Part shown: one piece after another, positions 32,661-43,890 of the stretch
Position numbering within the stretch: position 1 is the stretch's first letter
Layout: the number at the start of each line of letters is the position of its first letter
Assembly: GCA_037953625.1 (NCBI GenBank)
Contig: CM075655.1
Location: 28,104,001-28,168,000, forward strand
DNA from: Crotalaria pallida
Lineage: Eukaryota > Streptophyta > Magnoliopsida > Fabales > Fabaceae
DNA length: 64,000 nt
Reading direction: 5' to 3'
The notes under the pieces: generated by a model
The model's input: the letters and a program-made list of their open reading frames with translations, nothing else
The model's database searches: none
Told to the model about the DNA's origin: nothing
Program-made: the position numbers and the translations under genes

Positions 32661-34775
32661 TTTTTTTTTGGTACAAGGGAAAGCAAAAAGCAACAAAGAA
32701 AGAAAGACTAAACACGAGGAAAAGCTACTCCCATCTTATCAGCAAGGAGAAGCGCAGATAATGCAGGAGGAGCATCCACCCAAACCTTGAAACTAACATC
32801 ACCATTAGCACCAAACTTGGCCAACCAATCTGCACATTGGTTCCCCTCACGGAAACAGTGTTGAAACTGAACATTCCACTCTTCATCCAGAAGCAGCCTA
32901 ATGTCCTTGAGATAAGCCGCATAGACATGAAACCGAACATCATTCATCTTCACAAGCCGAAGAGCTTCAAGAGAATCAGATTGACAAATAACATGAGTAA
33001 TATTTAAACTCCTCGCCAGTCTAAGACCATGAAGGATAGCAAGAAGCTCCATTTGAAGATTATTAGTAACTCCAAGATAGCCAGAAAAGCCACATAACCA
33101 ATCACCATCAGGAGAGCGAATAAGACCCCCAAAGCCAGCTTTCCCCGGGTTACCAACAAAAGAACCGTCGACACTAAGCGCAAAAAAACCAGTAGGGGGT
33201 TTAGGCCAATTAACCAAAACAGTGTTAGCCCCCTGCGATGGAGCATTAGGCTTCGAACAAAGAAAAGAAATATCCTGAGACAACAACGAAACTCTTCTAG
33301 CAATATCAAAATCCGACCAAGAAGCATGCTCAAAAATGAAAGTATTACGGTTGCACCAAATAGTCCAAACAGCCGCCAAGAATAAGACAAAGGAATCCCC
33401 ATTCACAAACTCAAAAAACCACTCCCTCCAATCAGCACTAAAGAAATTTGGGCTAAAAGCAAAGCCCAAACCAAACCAAACACGGCGAGCAAAGCTGCAC
33501 TGACGCAAACAATGATCCATATCCTCGACAGGACAGCTGCAGAGAGGACACGCATAATTCAAAGTCAAGTGCCGACTACACCGAAAAGCATTCGTAGGAA
33601 TAGCACCATGCCAACAAAGCCAGACAAAAAAACGCAGCTTTTCTGGAACTTTGAGCTTCCACACCCAGCTCCAGGATTCATCAGTACCAACCAAACCATT
33701 GGTTTCTCTCAACCATTTATAAGCCGCAGACACTGAATACACCCCATCATAAGAATGAGCCCAAATAATCTCGTCATCAAGCGACGCATCACTAGAAACA
33801 GGCACCACAAGAATAGAATCTTTACAGGGAACAGGAAAATAAGTAACAAGTTTCTCAAAACACCACACACCATTTTCAAAAACATCTGCGATAGAGAGTG
33901 CAGTGTCCTGGATATCCACAAAAGGCACATGAGTGGCGAGGGGACCTTCATCCAACCACTTGTCAAACCAGAAAGACACATTATGACCAGCACCAACCCG
34001 AATACGAAAACCATCAGCAAGAGCATCAACAGCTTTGCAAATACTACTCCAAATACAAGAATCACCACTCACTGAATTAGCTTTAAGCACAGAAGATGAT
34101 CCAATATATTTATTTGTCAATAACTGAACCCAAAGCTTATCAGGCCTATGCATTAGTTGCCAAATAAGTTTTCCAAGCAAGGCAGTGTTGTTTAAACGAG
34201 CTTGACGGATACCCAACCCACCATCCTTTTTAGAACGAGAAATAATGCTCCAATTAACTAATGATAAGCCTCTTGAATTATTGCTCTTCCCCCATAGAAA
34301 AGAGCGAACCCGAGAGTCAATGATATCACAAACAGAACCAGGGAGCCACTGAATCTGCATGACATAATTTGGGATTGAAGAGAGCACCGAATTGGCAAGA
34401 ACAAGCCTGCCAGGTTTATTCAGAAGGTTGACTTTCCAACCAGCCAAACGCTTCTGCAGCTTATCAACAACAAAAGCATAATCCGCCTTACAAACTCTCC
34501 CTGAAAAAATAGGAAAGCCCAAGTATTTCCCGATACTAGAGGAGAATTTTATGCCGGAAATCCCCTCAAATTTGTCCATTTTCGACCGAATAACATTCTT
34601 AGACGCAACTGCTCTAGATTTGGAGAAATTAATTTTCAAACCAGAGATTCTGCAAAAATCATTAAGAACATTTGTCACAAGTCTCACCTGAGAAGCTTTA
34701 GCCTTTAGAAAAAGTAAGCAATCATCTGCGAAGAACAAGTGAGAGATCCTAGGGCTCTTTAATGATACAAGGAAG
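32661..34775 (-). mobile_element. 5'-truncated L1-type LINE inside the CACTA element
   Basis: An A tail (plus-strand T run 32661-32669) marks the 3' end. Coding sequence runs upstream to about 34775, where the match ends abruptly, typical of incomplete LINE reverse transcription. The target duplication could not be identified with confidence. It splits the CACTA element and so inserted after it. Confidence 0.85.
32708..34775 (-). CDS. LINE ORF2 C-terminal part: RT end, zinc-binding domain, RNase H
   Basis: About 690 codons without a stop, ending TAG at 32708. Order: RT palm with HLFFADDCLLFLKA (FADD catalytic box), GLKINFSKS, KYLGFPI and GWKVNLLNKPGRLVLANSVL; zf-RVT with CPLCSCPVEDMDHCLRQC; and a plant RNase H domain with SVDGSFVGNPGKAGFGGLIR, the ME-x-LAILHGL helix, CQSDSLEAL and REGNQCADWLAK, so D-E-D-D-type residues are kept. 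Endonuclease and the RT N-terminus are missing. The first ~30 codons of the longer open frame (upstream of 34775) come from flanking DNA. The long intact frame suggests a young insertion. Confidence 0.85.
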
Positions 34776-35017
34776 TCCTTTTGTTGAATTAAATAAGTAA
34801 TATATCTTGTATTATATATTATATTCCATAGAATTAGAATTATGTATGATGTTGCGTGTGTCATGATAATGCAAAACAGGACGGTTCAGAAAATATAAAA
34901 AAAAATTCCAAAAAAATAATGGTGGTTAGTAAAAAGATATACGAGTGTGGTTCAAAAAGTAGTTAAAGAGGATGGTTCAGAAAATATAAAAGAAAAATAA
35001 AAAATAGAATAAATGAA

Positions 35018-35290
35018 GGCGGTTTTTTAAGCTAAAAGAGGGTCGTTCTGAACCTCCTTTAAATCTAGTGCCCTTGTAAGTGGCACAGTTATGAGGGGGT
35101 TCGGAACCGCCCCCTATACTTTTAAAGAGGGCGGTTCCGAACCCCCCTCATAACTGTGTGCGGAACCGCTCTCTAAAAAAGTATAGAGGGCAGTTCCGAA
35201 CCACCCTCATAACCATGCCACTTACAAGGGCGCTACATTTAAGGGGGGTTCGGAACGACCCTCTTTTAGCTTAAATAACCGCCCTCAAAA
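35018..35290. repeat. Long inverted repeat at the right end of the CACTA element
   Basis: Left arm about 35018-35130 and right arm about 35165-35290 are near-complementary, sharing AAGCTAAAAGAGGG, CCCTTGTAAGTGGCA and GGTTCGGAAC phrases. RNA from either strand would fold into a hairpin with arms of roughly 110-120 bp. Confidence 0.8.
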
Positions 35291-35311
35291 GGTTTTTTTG
35301 TAGTAGTGACA

Positions 35312-35719
35312 ACTGTATGTCGAAGTGGATTTGCAGAAGAAACTCCAAGACTTGACGCAAAAAAAATTGGAGACTAGATGTGAATGAGGCTGAACAACTT
35401 AAATAGCACTATCACAAAGTTTGGTGAGAAGTTGCACCGCTTGAGAATAACCATATAGTGGCGGGGGTTTTTTTTTTAAATAGTACTGTTGGACGGGTGT
35501 AAGCAAAACAATGCTATATATATATATGAACTCAACATGCAGTACCACAAGTGATTGAATAGTACTATGGCAACATGATTCTTGTGAATTAGAATAGAAT
35601 TATGTGTATAATCCACCACCACCTTGAAAATGAATAAATAGTATACTGGACAGTGGATTTTGTATGATGAATAACACAAGTGCCAAACTATTCTCAAACT
35701 CTAAATAACGACTTAAGAA
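35312..35719 (-). other. Leader of the copia element cut off by the CACTA insertion
   Basis: Lies between the CACTA right end and the 5' LTR. Noncoding, with a G/T run and an AT microsatellite around 35517-35527. No tRNA-Met complement is visible next to the LTR. Confidence 0.6.
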
Positions 35720-36113
35720 TGAAAGAAAAATAGAGTAGAGAATAACAATAATAATAATAATAATAATAATAAGATTGATTGCACTTGAAACGTGTTCTCC
35801 AACACTGTCCTTAAGTCTTATTCGCTCCCACTAGTTGCTGCAGAGTTATGGCAAATCGACTCTAGGATTTATCCAAACACCTAGAGATTATTGGTCAGCA
35901 ATTCCAATAACCTCACTTTTAAGAAAAAATCTGAATGTTATTTTTTTTAGAAGAAAAAGTTGTTTACAAGGAATGGTGAATCTCTATTTATAATAGAGTT
36001 CTTCAAGGGATGTGTTTGTTCACTAAAACACACATCTAATAGAGTTTCTTCAAGAGATGTATTTGTTCACTAAAACACACATTTGCTCATAGTTTGACAA
36101 ACTATCTCCAACC
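35720..36113 (-). repeat. 5' LTR of the copia element
   Basis: 394 bp. The ATA run (35741-35772) is shorter than in the 3' LTR, which explains most of the length difference. Scattered substitutions show the insertion is older than element D. Confidence 0.9.
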
Positions 36114-37443
36114 GTACATAGAGTTTAACACAAGAAAATTCGCTAATTATGATTTAAAGTGCATTTATATTTATATCATTCAGAAAACAGTGTATGCATG
36201 TATGTCAAATTCGCTTATTTATACAATCAATTATCAATATAATTTGAAGATATATAACTTTTGTTGTCTTATAAAATGTTTTACTTCATATCTCATCTAT
36301 ATGATTGTTTAGAAATATTTTATTCAAGTTAAAAATTTTACGAACACATTTTCAACCAATATTAATATATAAATGACACATTTTTTGACATATCGAATAT
36401 TTTCTCCATTATTTGTTTGCTTCAAATAGAAATAGAACCGAACCAAATGGCAAAGGAATACATCTTTTCAGTGGATATGTAGTTTTTTATGTACAACCAG
36501 GCCACTTTACATCTATGAAGATAATGGAATCAATAATAAAATTTGTCGTCTTGTGAATCTGTTTACATATTAACTATCAACACATTTTTTTCTTCTTTTT
36601 GAGGTACCATCATGACATTATATACGAGTATATGATATATATTAGCATATACTACTACTTTGATTCTTGCCAGAAATAAATACCTCATGTGTGGCAACTT
36701 AATTGATTAGATCATGTTAACTGTGTTCTAACTTTTAAATGTACTTCTTAAAAATTTAAACATAAAACATGTGCACTAAAGAATACAGTGCTTGAATTTT
36801 CAAAATTGTGAAAACACATCTTCAATACAATTTTATGTTTGGAAGATATTTTTATCACAAAATTATTTGTTGTAGCAATTGGACATCTTTTTCCGTATAT
36901 TTTAAGTATATGCTTCCTCGAGCCTATTGTACAAAAAGGACAATAATTTTTTTCCTCGAAAGATCATGAATATTTGATTTTGAATGACTTTTTAGGAAGA
37001 TATGATGGATGCTAGAACCTCCTACCTAGCAACTTGCCAGAAGGGGGCTATACTTCTGTAACTTGAGTGGGCCTTGTGTCTTTTATACGCGTAGTTGGCA
37101 ATTGATTCTGGGCTAGAAATGAAAATTTAGGGATTTTATGTTGAGTTGTAGATTCCAAACCCTACTTTATAATTCCAAACTCCAATTTTAAATATGAAAT
37201 TACCAGAATGTCTTAATTAAAAAAAAATACCAGAATACAAACTCTATTTAGTATCTATAAACCCCAAAACCCTTTTCATCTTTCTAAAATTATCCATAAA
37301 CCCCAAACACCTTTTCATATACCCTATTATAGCAACTCACAATTCCATTGCATGTCTTCTCTTCTCCTTTGCTTCTCCAAAAAACATCTCCCTCTCCCTT
37401 TCGAACTTAACCTTCAAAGTTCCAAAAGTAATAATTTTTTTAG
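36114..37443. other. AT-rich stretch with no gene seen
   Basis: Target DNA right of the copia element, starting with its GTACA duplication. Small ORFs have no protein features. I see no repeats or element ends in it. Confidence 0.5.
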
Positions 37444-37482
37444 TGTAGCATCCCGAATTTTAATCCCAAGTATAATAATAAT

Positions 37483-37517
<35 letters not shown>

Positions 37518-37826
37518 GGTATAGATGGGTGTTAAAAAGGGATATTTTCGTGTTAGAAACGTATGATAATAGAAAATTAAGAATAAAATATTTAAAACAG
37601 TAGACACAAATTCCACTGTGTGATGTGAAGATAGAGGTCTTAGGGAGTTTGCCTCCAAATTTAACCAAGATCCAACGGTTAACGAAGGAGATATGACATT
37701 TTGAATGCAAACAGTTCCAATTAAAAAGGGGTGCGAGCCCAGGCGCCTGAGCTCCGCTCCCAGGCGCGCAAAGTAGTGGGAAACCCCCGAAATCAGAGAG
37801 TCATGCACCCAGGCGCCCCAGGCTCG
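37444..37826 (+). mobile_element. Chromovirus-type LTR fragment, left part
   Basis: Starts TGTAGCATCCCGAATTTTAA, which resembles the start of element B's LTR read on its own strand (TGTAACATCCCAAATTTTAA). Contains an (ATA)n run (37472-37517) and a GC-rich island with CCCAGG sites 21 bp apart (37738 and 37759). Element B interrupts it at 37827; it continues at 58318. GCTCG is duplicated at the joint. Confidence 0.7.
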
Positions 37827-38391
37827 TGTAACACCCATTTCTTTTTTTAAAGTAGGAACATTAAAAGTTTGTAATCCAAATACGGAACATTAAAATTTCA
37901 CTACTCATAAAAAAAATTTACAAATGGTTTTGGGTATTTCAATTATAATATAAGAAAATACAATATAGAGTTTCCTTCCTCGATTTCTTCCGCTGCGACA
38001 CTCTGATCTTGAGCTCCTTAGCCTTCACCTAAAATGATAACCACTAAGGGTGAGACCTTTTCACTATACCTTGAATTAGAAGATACTACGTAGCTAATAA
38101 CAAGAATTCAAGTATAATAATCAAATTAGGTCACGGACCATCGATTAAACCATATTCATATTACAATTTCTTTCATACATCCAATTCCAAGATCAGTGAA
38201 ATTCTCAGTAATAAAAACAACTTTCTTCTATCAAACATCAACACTTTCAGAATGCAAATACTATGTCAGTCCATACATACATCTTCATCTCTTTTCAATA
38301 TTTGCATGTTTTTCTTTCCTCTTTTACATTTATTGGGTTCTCTTTTATCTTATATATGGGGTTTTTAAAGATATAAGGTGGGTCCATTATT

Positions 38392-38935
38392 GCGTACAGT
38401 CTCCTTCGGACAACGACTTACAGCAGCGCACTAAGTGCGACTTACGCGATCTATGCGTACAGTCTCCTACGGACAACGTCTTCCAAGACCTGGAATCCCA
38501 CACTTTAGAAGGTGCGTCCATCATTGCGTACAGTCTCCTACGGACAACGTCTTACAGCAGCGCACTATGTGCGACTTACGCGATCTATGCGTACAGTCTC
38601 CTATGGACAACGTCTTACAAGATCTGGAAGCGCACAATCCAATCATATCTTTATTAGTTTAGGGTGTGTGTGTCCATAACTGCGTACAGTCTCCTTCGGA
38701 CAACGACTTACAGCAGCGCACTAGGTGCGACTTACGCGATTTATGCGTACAGTCTCCTACGGACAACGTCTTACAAGATCTGGATCACCCACAACCAGAA
38801 TGTGTGCCCATCATTGCGTACAGTCTCCTTCGGACAACGGCTTACAGCGGCGCACTAAGTGCGACTTACGCGATCTATGCGTACAGTCTCCTACGAACAA
38901 CGTCTTACAAGATCTGCGTCACACATCCAAACTAT
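38392..38935. repeat. Hierarchical tandem repeat in element B LTR (left)
   Basis: GCGTACAGTCTCC starts at 38392, 38455, 38526, 38589, 38682, 38745, 38816 and 38879. Spacings are 63, 71, 63, 93, 63, 71 and 63 bp, and the whole pattern repeats with a 290-bp period. Units are CpG-rich (GCGCACTAAGTGCG, TTACGCGATC). All three plus frames stay open for long stretches simply because the unit lacks stops. They are antisense to the element, so I do not call them genes. Confidence 0.85.
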
Positions 38936-39988
38936 ATCTTTATTACTTTGTTAATACTTTTCTGAATTTGTTTTCTTTTTGCTTCACATTCATAAAATCA
39001 TCATTCCTCTTTTCCTTTATATAATTCCAATTAAACAACAACAATCAAGATCACTCACACTAAACACCTTTTGCACATACAAATAACAACCATCAAATAG
39101 CAACAATTAGTCGACATACTCAGGTATGTCTCAGGGTGAATACAATAAATCATCTCCCTAGGATTCTTCACTTCCTACATTAAAAGTATACAAAAATAAT
39201 TAACATAAACATTTTCAATAATTAGACAAAATCAACCAAAATTATACATTCACCCCGAATCAATTATAATCAAATATTAATTCATTACCCACAACCGAAT
39301 CTAACCATTAAGCCTAAATCCTATTATAAACTATAACTATCCCTAACTCAAAGTATGGAAAAGAGACTCCCCTTACCTTAGAGAAGGAGGGAGCTCCCAC
39401 AAAGCTCCAAAAACCCCAAATCTACTCTGGATCTACCTTGTTTCCCATTCTCTAGACCGATCCCCACTCCGTTCTTCAAGGTTGGAGGAGAGAGAAAGGA
39501 GCCCTAGGAGAGAGAAAAAGCTTCCATGGGGGAGAGGGAGCCACCAATGAAGGAGATGAGGATGAACACTTGAGGGAGAAGATGGATCTCATGGGTAAAG
39601 ACTTGGAACGAAGGATTTTGGGTGGTTGATGGTGGTTTGTGTGGAGGAGAGGGAGAGAAAAATGTATGAGAGGAGAAAGAGAAGTTCGAATCTCATGAAG
39701 GGAGAAGGAATGAATCCATGATCAAACCCTTACTTGGAGTTGGAAAGGGAGAAAATTGATGATGGGAATGGAAAGAGCTTCTTGCTCTTGGTTGGAAGAA
39801 GAAGAAGGATGAAATCCTAGAGGGGAAGGAGGAGAATACGAAGAAGAGGAGAGGAAGAAGGGGTTGAGAGAGAAAGGATCGATTTAGATAAGGGAGGGGG
39901 ATGATGAGTGGCTGAAATAAGGAGATAATGGGTGGAAATTTCCGTTTCTGCCCCTTACTTTATTTTTATTTTCTGCATCAGACCTGAA

Positions 39989-40304
39989 GTAATCGATTAC
40001 TTGCCCAAAGTAATCCATTACTTTGCCAAAATAATCGATTACTTCCTCCAATTAATCGATTATTTTTGCAGCATCATACATTCACCAGAGCACTGGTAAT
40101 TGATTACTTTGCCTAAGTAATCCATTACTTTGCCCAAGTAATCAATTACTTTTCCCAAGTAATCAATTACTTTTCCCAAGTAATCCATTACTTTGCCCAA
40201 GTAATCGATTACTTTGCCCAAGTAATCCATTACTTTTAATGCAACTTTTGTGTGATTTCACCAGAGAGCATGTAATCGATTACACCCTCCAGGTAATCGG
40301 TTAC
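39989..40304. promoter_or_regulatory. 21-bp phased array of GTAATCGATTAC palindromes (left LTR of B)
   Basis: Sites start at 39989, 40010, 40031, 40052; 40096, 40117, 40138, 40159, 40180, 40201, 40222; and 40272, 40293. Within each block every spacing is exactly 21 bp, two helical turns. The core varies (ATCGAT, ATCCAT, ATCAAT, TTGATT), but the flanking GTAAT...ATTAC arms are kept. Confidence 0.85.
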
Positions 40305-40444
40305 TCCTCTGAAAACTCCTATTTTGACAAATTCTAACTCTAAAACACTACCCTTAACTCCTATCCATGGTTTCCTATGGTTTTCCTCATAACTTCTAAC
40401 TTAATTCCCTAATTACTCTTGGAATTAAAATTTGGGATGTTACA

Positions 40445-41871
40445 ATTCTCCCCCACTTATTGGAATTTCGTCTCCGAAATTCCGTTCAACTTCCTTCACA
40501 TGGAGAAGCATCCCAGAAGAAGGTTTTTCTAAGCTACACTACTTACTTCACTTTGGTTCTAATCCCCCACTTAGAATTGGCATATCATTCATCATGACAA
40601 GCCGCTAGACTCTTGCACTCATTGAAGAGTACTGACTATGGTTGATTCGGTCTGGCTTGAGGTGGAAGCCCTAATAAATCTACCAAGGTTTACTCTTCCC
40701 TCGATTAACTATTTCAGGAGTCCCTCTAGCAAGACTCCCAAAGGATCATGGATTCTAAACTCAGGTTTAACTTCACAAGGAAGTTGGGAATGATTTCTAA
40801 GATCCACTGGGTTTTCTTTCGAAATTCTACTTCGATGGTTTGAAAAGGGTTCTATCATGCCCTACACACTAATACCCGCTTAGGCTAACTTTAATCTAGC
40901 TCCAAAACCTACCACTTATATCCTATTCCTAGACCCTAATCAACCACATTCAACAATCAAACAAACATAAATCACATAAATATTATTCGAATATACACAA
41001 CATTCCACTTCAGCATACATGTCAAACACAACAAGACTCCACCCTAATTCCTTCTAAGCTAATCCTTGTCTAACTTAGGACTAAACTTACCTCTACAAAC
41101 ACATTCATCACAATCATGACATACTTGAAAATCAGTTCAAAAGGGGTTCAGGGAATAGGACTTATATAGTTTGCAACCAAAAATGCATTTCATCAATTCA
41201 ATTCTATAATGTTTTACAAAATTTGAAAATAGTGTCCCAGAACATAAAAGAACATTATGGTAAATTTTCAAGTCAATCAGAGTTCATTAGGTTCATTTTT
41301 AATCCTACGACCACTTTGTCAAAAATTTGCAATGGTCGTGGTGAACCTACATCAAATTCACTTAAAAAATAGTAGACAAACTCCAATTGGCCTCAAAATT
41401 TAATGGGGCAACACCTAAACTCAGCCCAAGGTTGTGTAAAATCGTCAAACCGATCAGAGCACGTTAGACTCGCTTCTTTTAAAACATCAACTTGCTCCAA
41501 TTGGCTTGAAATGTTACATGAAACAAAGATTCAATCTTAGGGTGCTTAGGCCAAATTTCCAAGTCAAACAATATCCTAAACCCAAAAACTTAGTTTCTCC
41601 GCTTTATATAAAAACCCTGATTTTCCCAACAAACACTTGACTACAAACACATGCATTTTTAAAACCTTTGGTTCGAAAAATCACTAGGTATGGGGATTTA
41701 TAATTTAGGAAGAATATCCCATACTAGTGGAACGCTTAGAAAACAATGATGCATTTATAAAAACAAAAATTCTTTTACAAATTAGCTTCCTCTCTTGATG
41801 AGGTAACCAATGGTTTCATTTTGAAAATCCAATCAAACTTTTAATCATGTACCTCACCATGACGAGCTACC
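40445..41871 (-). other. Internal region of element B, 3' part
   Basis: Noncoding as far as I can see. Starts with a polypurine tract (minus-strand TAAGTGGGGGAGAAT) and ends at the CTACC duplication made by element C (41867-41871). Confidence 0.75.
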
Positions 41872-42247
41872 TATGACGACCCAACTTTCATTCCAAAGTA
41901 AAATATTTATATTCAGAAAATACGACCATTTTTTTTATTTTGAAACTAAAAGTCAAGTCATCATCCATTATCAATTCTTGCGGAATTATATAAACATCGA
42001 GTCATGAAGACAAGTGATGTAACATCATATTTCATTCATACTAAAAAGGGTACATACCACATTCTTCATTTAAACAAAATACATAATTACTTGACTTAAC
42101 ACTCTAGGCCATTACATTATATTACATATATTACGACAAAATTCATAATAACCTAGAGCATATGGTTCATGACTCAAAATATAAAATAGTATAGATAAGA
42201 GAAAACCTGACGGATTATATCATTCACATTCCACCCCACAACTTAAC

Positions 42248-42344
42248 TTAGTCGTCAGTTCCCCATTGACTTCCAGTTGAGTTGTCCATAAAGTCATCCA
42301 CCATCTGATTCGCATTATCCACCGGATCCTCATCCTCGATTGGA

Positions 42345-42376
<32 letters not shown>

Positions 42377-42745
42377 CTCCTCTTGTGCCGGATCATCATA
42401 CACGTATATCGGAGTTCGGGATCGAACTCGAGGGGAAGGGCTAGGACGAGCAGGAACCTCTAAAATGATTCTTTCTGAGGAGAGTGCTGGGCTCGGTGGG
42501 ATAGAGCGTCTCGGAAAACGTCTTAGTGGTGGTGGAGGGGTTCCATTTCGCATAACAAAATTTGGCGGAATATGCATGATGTAAACCATCGGGATTCTCG
42601 ATCTAAGCGGACGTATACGTGAATATGGGTTAGGATGGCGGAAGGTGACTTCCACATCCCCCTCATATGTAGCCCTATGGTCCTCAAAATTCCACTCCCC
42701 ATTAGGGAGCGGCCTCATCTCCACGCAGAACATGTTTCTCGCCAT
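42248..42745 (-). CDS. LTR-embedded ORF with acidic tail (3' LTR of C)
   Basis: 165 codons from ATG at 42745, in the element's sense direction. The N-terminal half is mixed (RNMFCVEMRPLPNGEWNFED, then VEVTFRHPNPYSR), the middle is Pro/Arg-rich (PPPPLRRFPRR, PSPSPRVRSR), then come a run of Glu from a CTC/TCC microsatellite and DPIEDEDP, ending QWGTDD. I recognise no domain and see no signal peptide or membrane segment. Both LTR copies keep it open although they differ at several residues and in Glu-run length. A nucleic-acid-mimic or activation-like acidic tail is speculation. It may also be chance. Confidence 0.5.
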
Positions 42746-43770
42746 CACCTACACAAGGGACTGGGAGTGAGTCATAGCTAAAAGCAATAACAAATGAGCA
42801 TAACAGTGGCTAGAAATAACAAGCACAAATTATCAAGTAGCAATAATAGATGCATGTGCATATGCTCAAGCTGTCTTTTATAATATCTCAATTAGTGTCG
42901 TGATGCATGTCTACTCCTCATTCATGCTACGCGGTTTGGCATCCGAGTATCTCAGGCTCGGGATATTCTCAATCCTATGGTTCATCAAACCGGAGCGATT
43001 CATATTCAAGCGTCACGATCGATGGGAACTCGGTCTTCCTAGCATCCTTGTGACAGGGATATTCTGATTTAACCTTACCGAAGTTCCGAATCCAGATCGG
43101 AGCAACTCCTTCTCCATGCATGATAATGCCACACAAACTTTTCTTTTTAGTTCTTTACTTTCTTTTATTCTTTAATCACATCCTTGAACATCATGTCTCC
43201 AATATAGAGACCCAAAGTTCATAATACTTCTCAAACTCAAATCCAACTTTTCTTTTGGCATTAACTGGTGCTAGTGCTTTTCTGAAAATTCCATCAACGG
43301 CCTTGCCACTTTGTGATGGTTTTATATAATAGGAGTTAATCCTTTTATTATTAATAGTTATTCATTAATGCAACGACCCCATTTAGGTCTCCCAAAATAT
43401 CAACCAAGTGGGTAAAGACTTCCACTGGGACATGGGAAAAAAATCAACCAAATGGGTGTACGCACTTCCATTGGGACATCCAGTCCGAATATGTCAACCA
43501 CTGAATAAAATTCCAGTAGGACTCATCCAGGATAAAAATCTACCAATGGGAATCAAATAAACTTATACATTTATCCGTTGGGACTCCTGTCCGAATATAT
43601 CAACCACTGGATGAGATTCCAGTAGGACTCTTTCAGGATAATAATCAACCAACGGGATTAGGTTTTTAGGCATAAAAGGAAATAATTAGAATTTAATAAT
43701 ATAGGAGATTAGACGAGTTAATATTTAATGAAATTATAGAAAAGTAAGATTTTTCTGAAAATTCTTTGAA

Positions 43771-43890
43771 TTACTCGAGTAGTTCTTGCCTACTCGAGTG
43801 TTCTTATGAATTTACTCGAGTCTTTAAGAAATACTCGAGTGTTCTTCAATTTTTCCAGAATACTCGAGTCCTCCTTAATTTACTCGAGTG
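43771..43890. promoter_or_regulatory. ACTCGAGT palindrome array in element C LTR, block 1
   Basis: CTCGAG starts at 43774, 43793, 43815, 43834, 43863 and 43883 (spacings 19, 22, 19, 29, 20). The other LTR has the same block at 52516-52635, with one site changed to ATCGAG. Confidence 0.75.

Larger units (their letters stand above)
29265..35308 (+). mobile_element. CACTA transposon with captured gene fragments (Pack-CACTA type)
   Basis: Terminal inverted repeats CACTACCACAAAA (29265) and TTTTTTGTAGTAGTG (ending 35308), with a 3-bp duplication ACA (29262-29264 and 35309-35311). Both are standard for CACTA elements. Subterminal regions repeat GGGCGGT and TTAACGGAA phrases. There is no transposase, so it is non-autonomous. 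The interior holds a C-rich leader (29530-29840), alcohol dehydrogenase and RING-gene exon fragments with introns, unidentified exons and a LINE insertion. Confidence 0.9.
24319..36113 (-). mobile_element. Ty1/copia element split by a CACTA transposon
   Basis: Flanked by GTACA (24314-24318 and 36114-36118). LTRs are 24319-24726 (3') and 35720-36113 (5'). The polyprotein occupies 25257-29248. Bases 29265-35308 are a CACTA element inserted just upstream of the gag start, with ACA duplicated on both sides. Without it the copia element is about 5.7 kb, a normal size. A recognisable tRNA-Met primer site is not visible beside the 5' LTR. The RT and integrase style suggests the Tork-like group, which is an inference. 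Confidence 0.9.
37827..40444 (-). repeat. 3' LTR of element B
   Basis: 2,618 bp. Holds the hierarchical GCGTACAGTCTCC repeat (38392-38935), a GA-rich stretch (39370-39900) and the 21-bp palindrome array (39989-40304). It has one more 21-bp unit than the other LTR. Confidence 0.95.

Noticed and set aside
34776..34864. N-terminal extension of the LINE ORF
   Set aside because: The first ~30 codons are AT-rich flanking sequence with no LINE similarity.
38392..38935. CRISPR-like regular repeat array
   Set aside because: Intervening sequences are themselves repeats, the genome is a plant and there are no cas genes. It is a tandem repeat.
38196..39024. Several open frames of 60-150 codons on the plus strand in element B LTR, repeated at 56087-56912
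   Set aside because: They come from a stop-free tandem repeat unit, are open in three frames at once and are antisense to the element.
42731..42748. GTG start one codon upstream of the LTR-embedded ORF
   Set aside because: A eukaryotic ATG follows immediately, so the ATG at 42745 was used.
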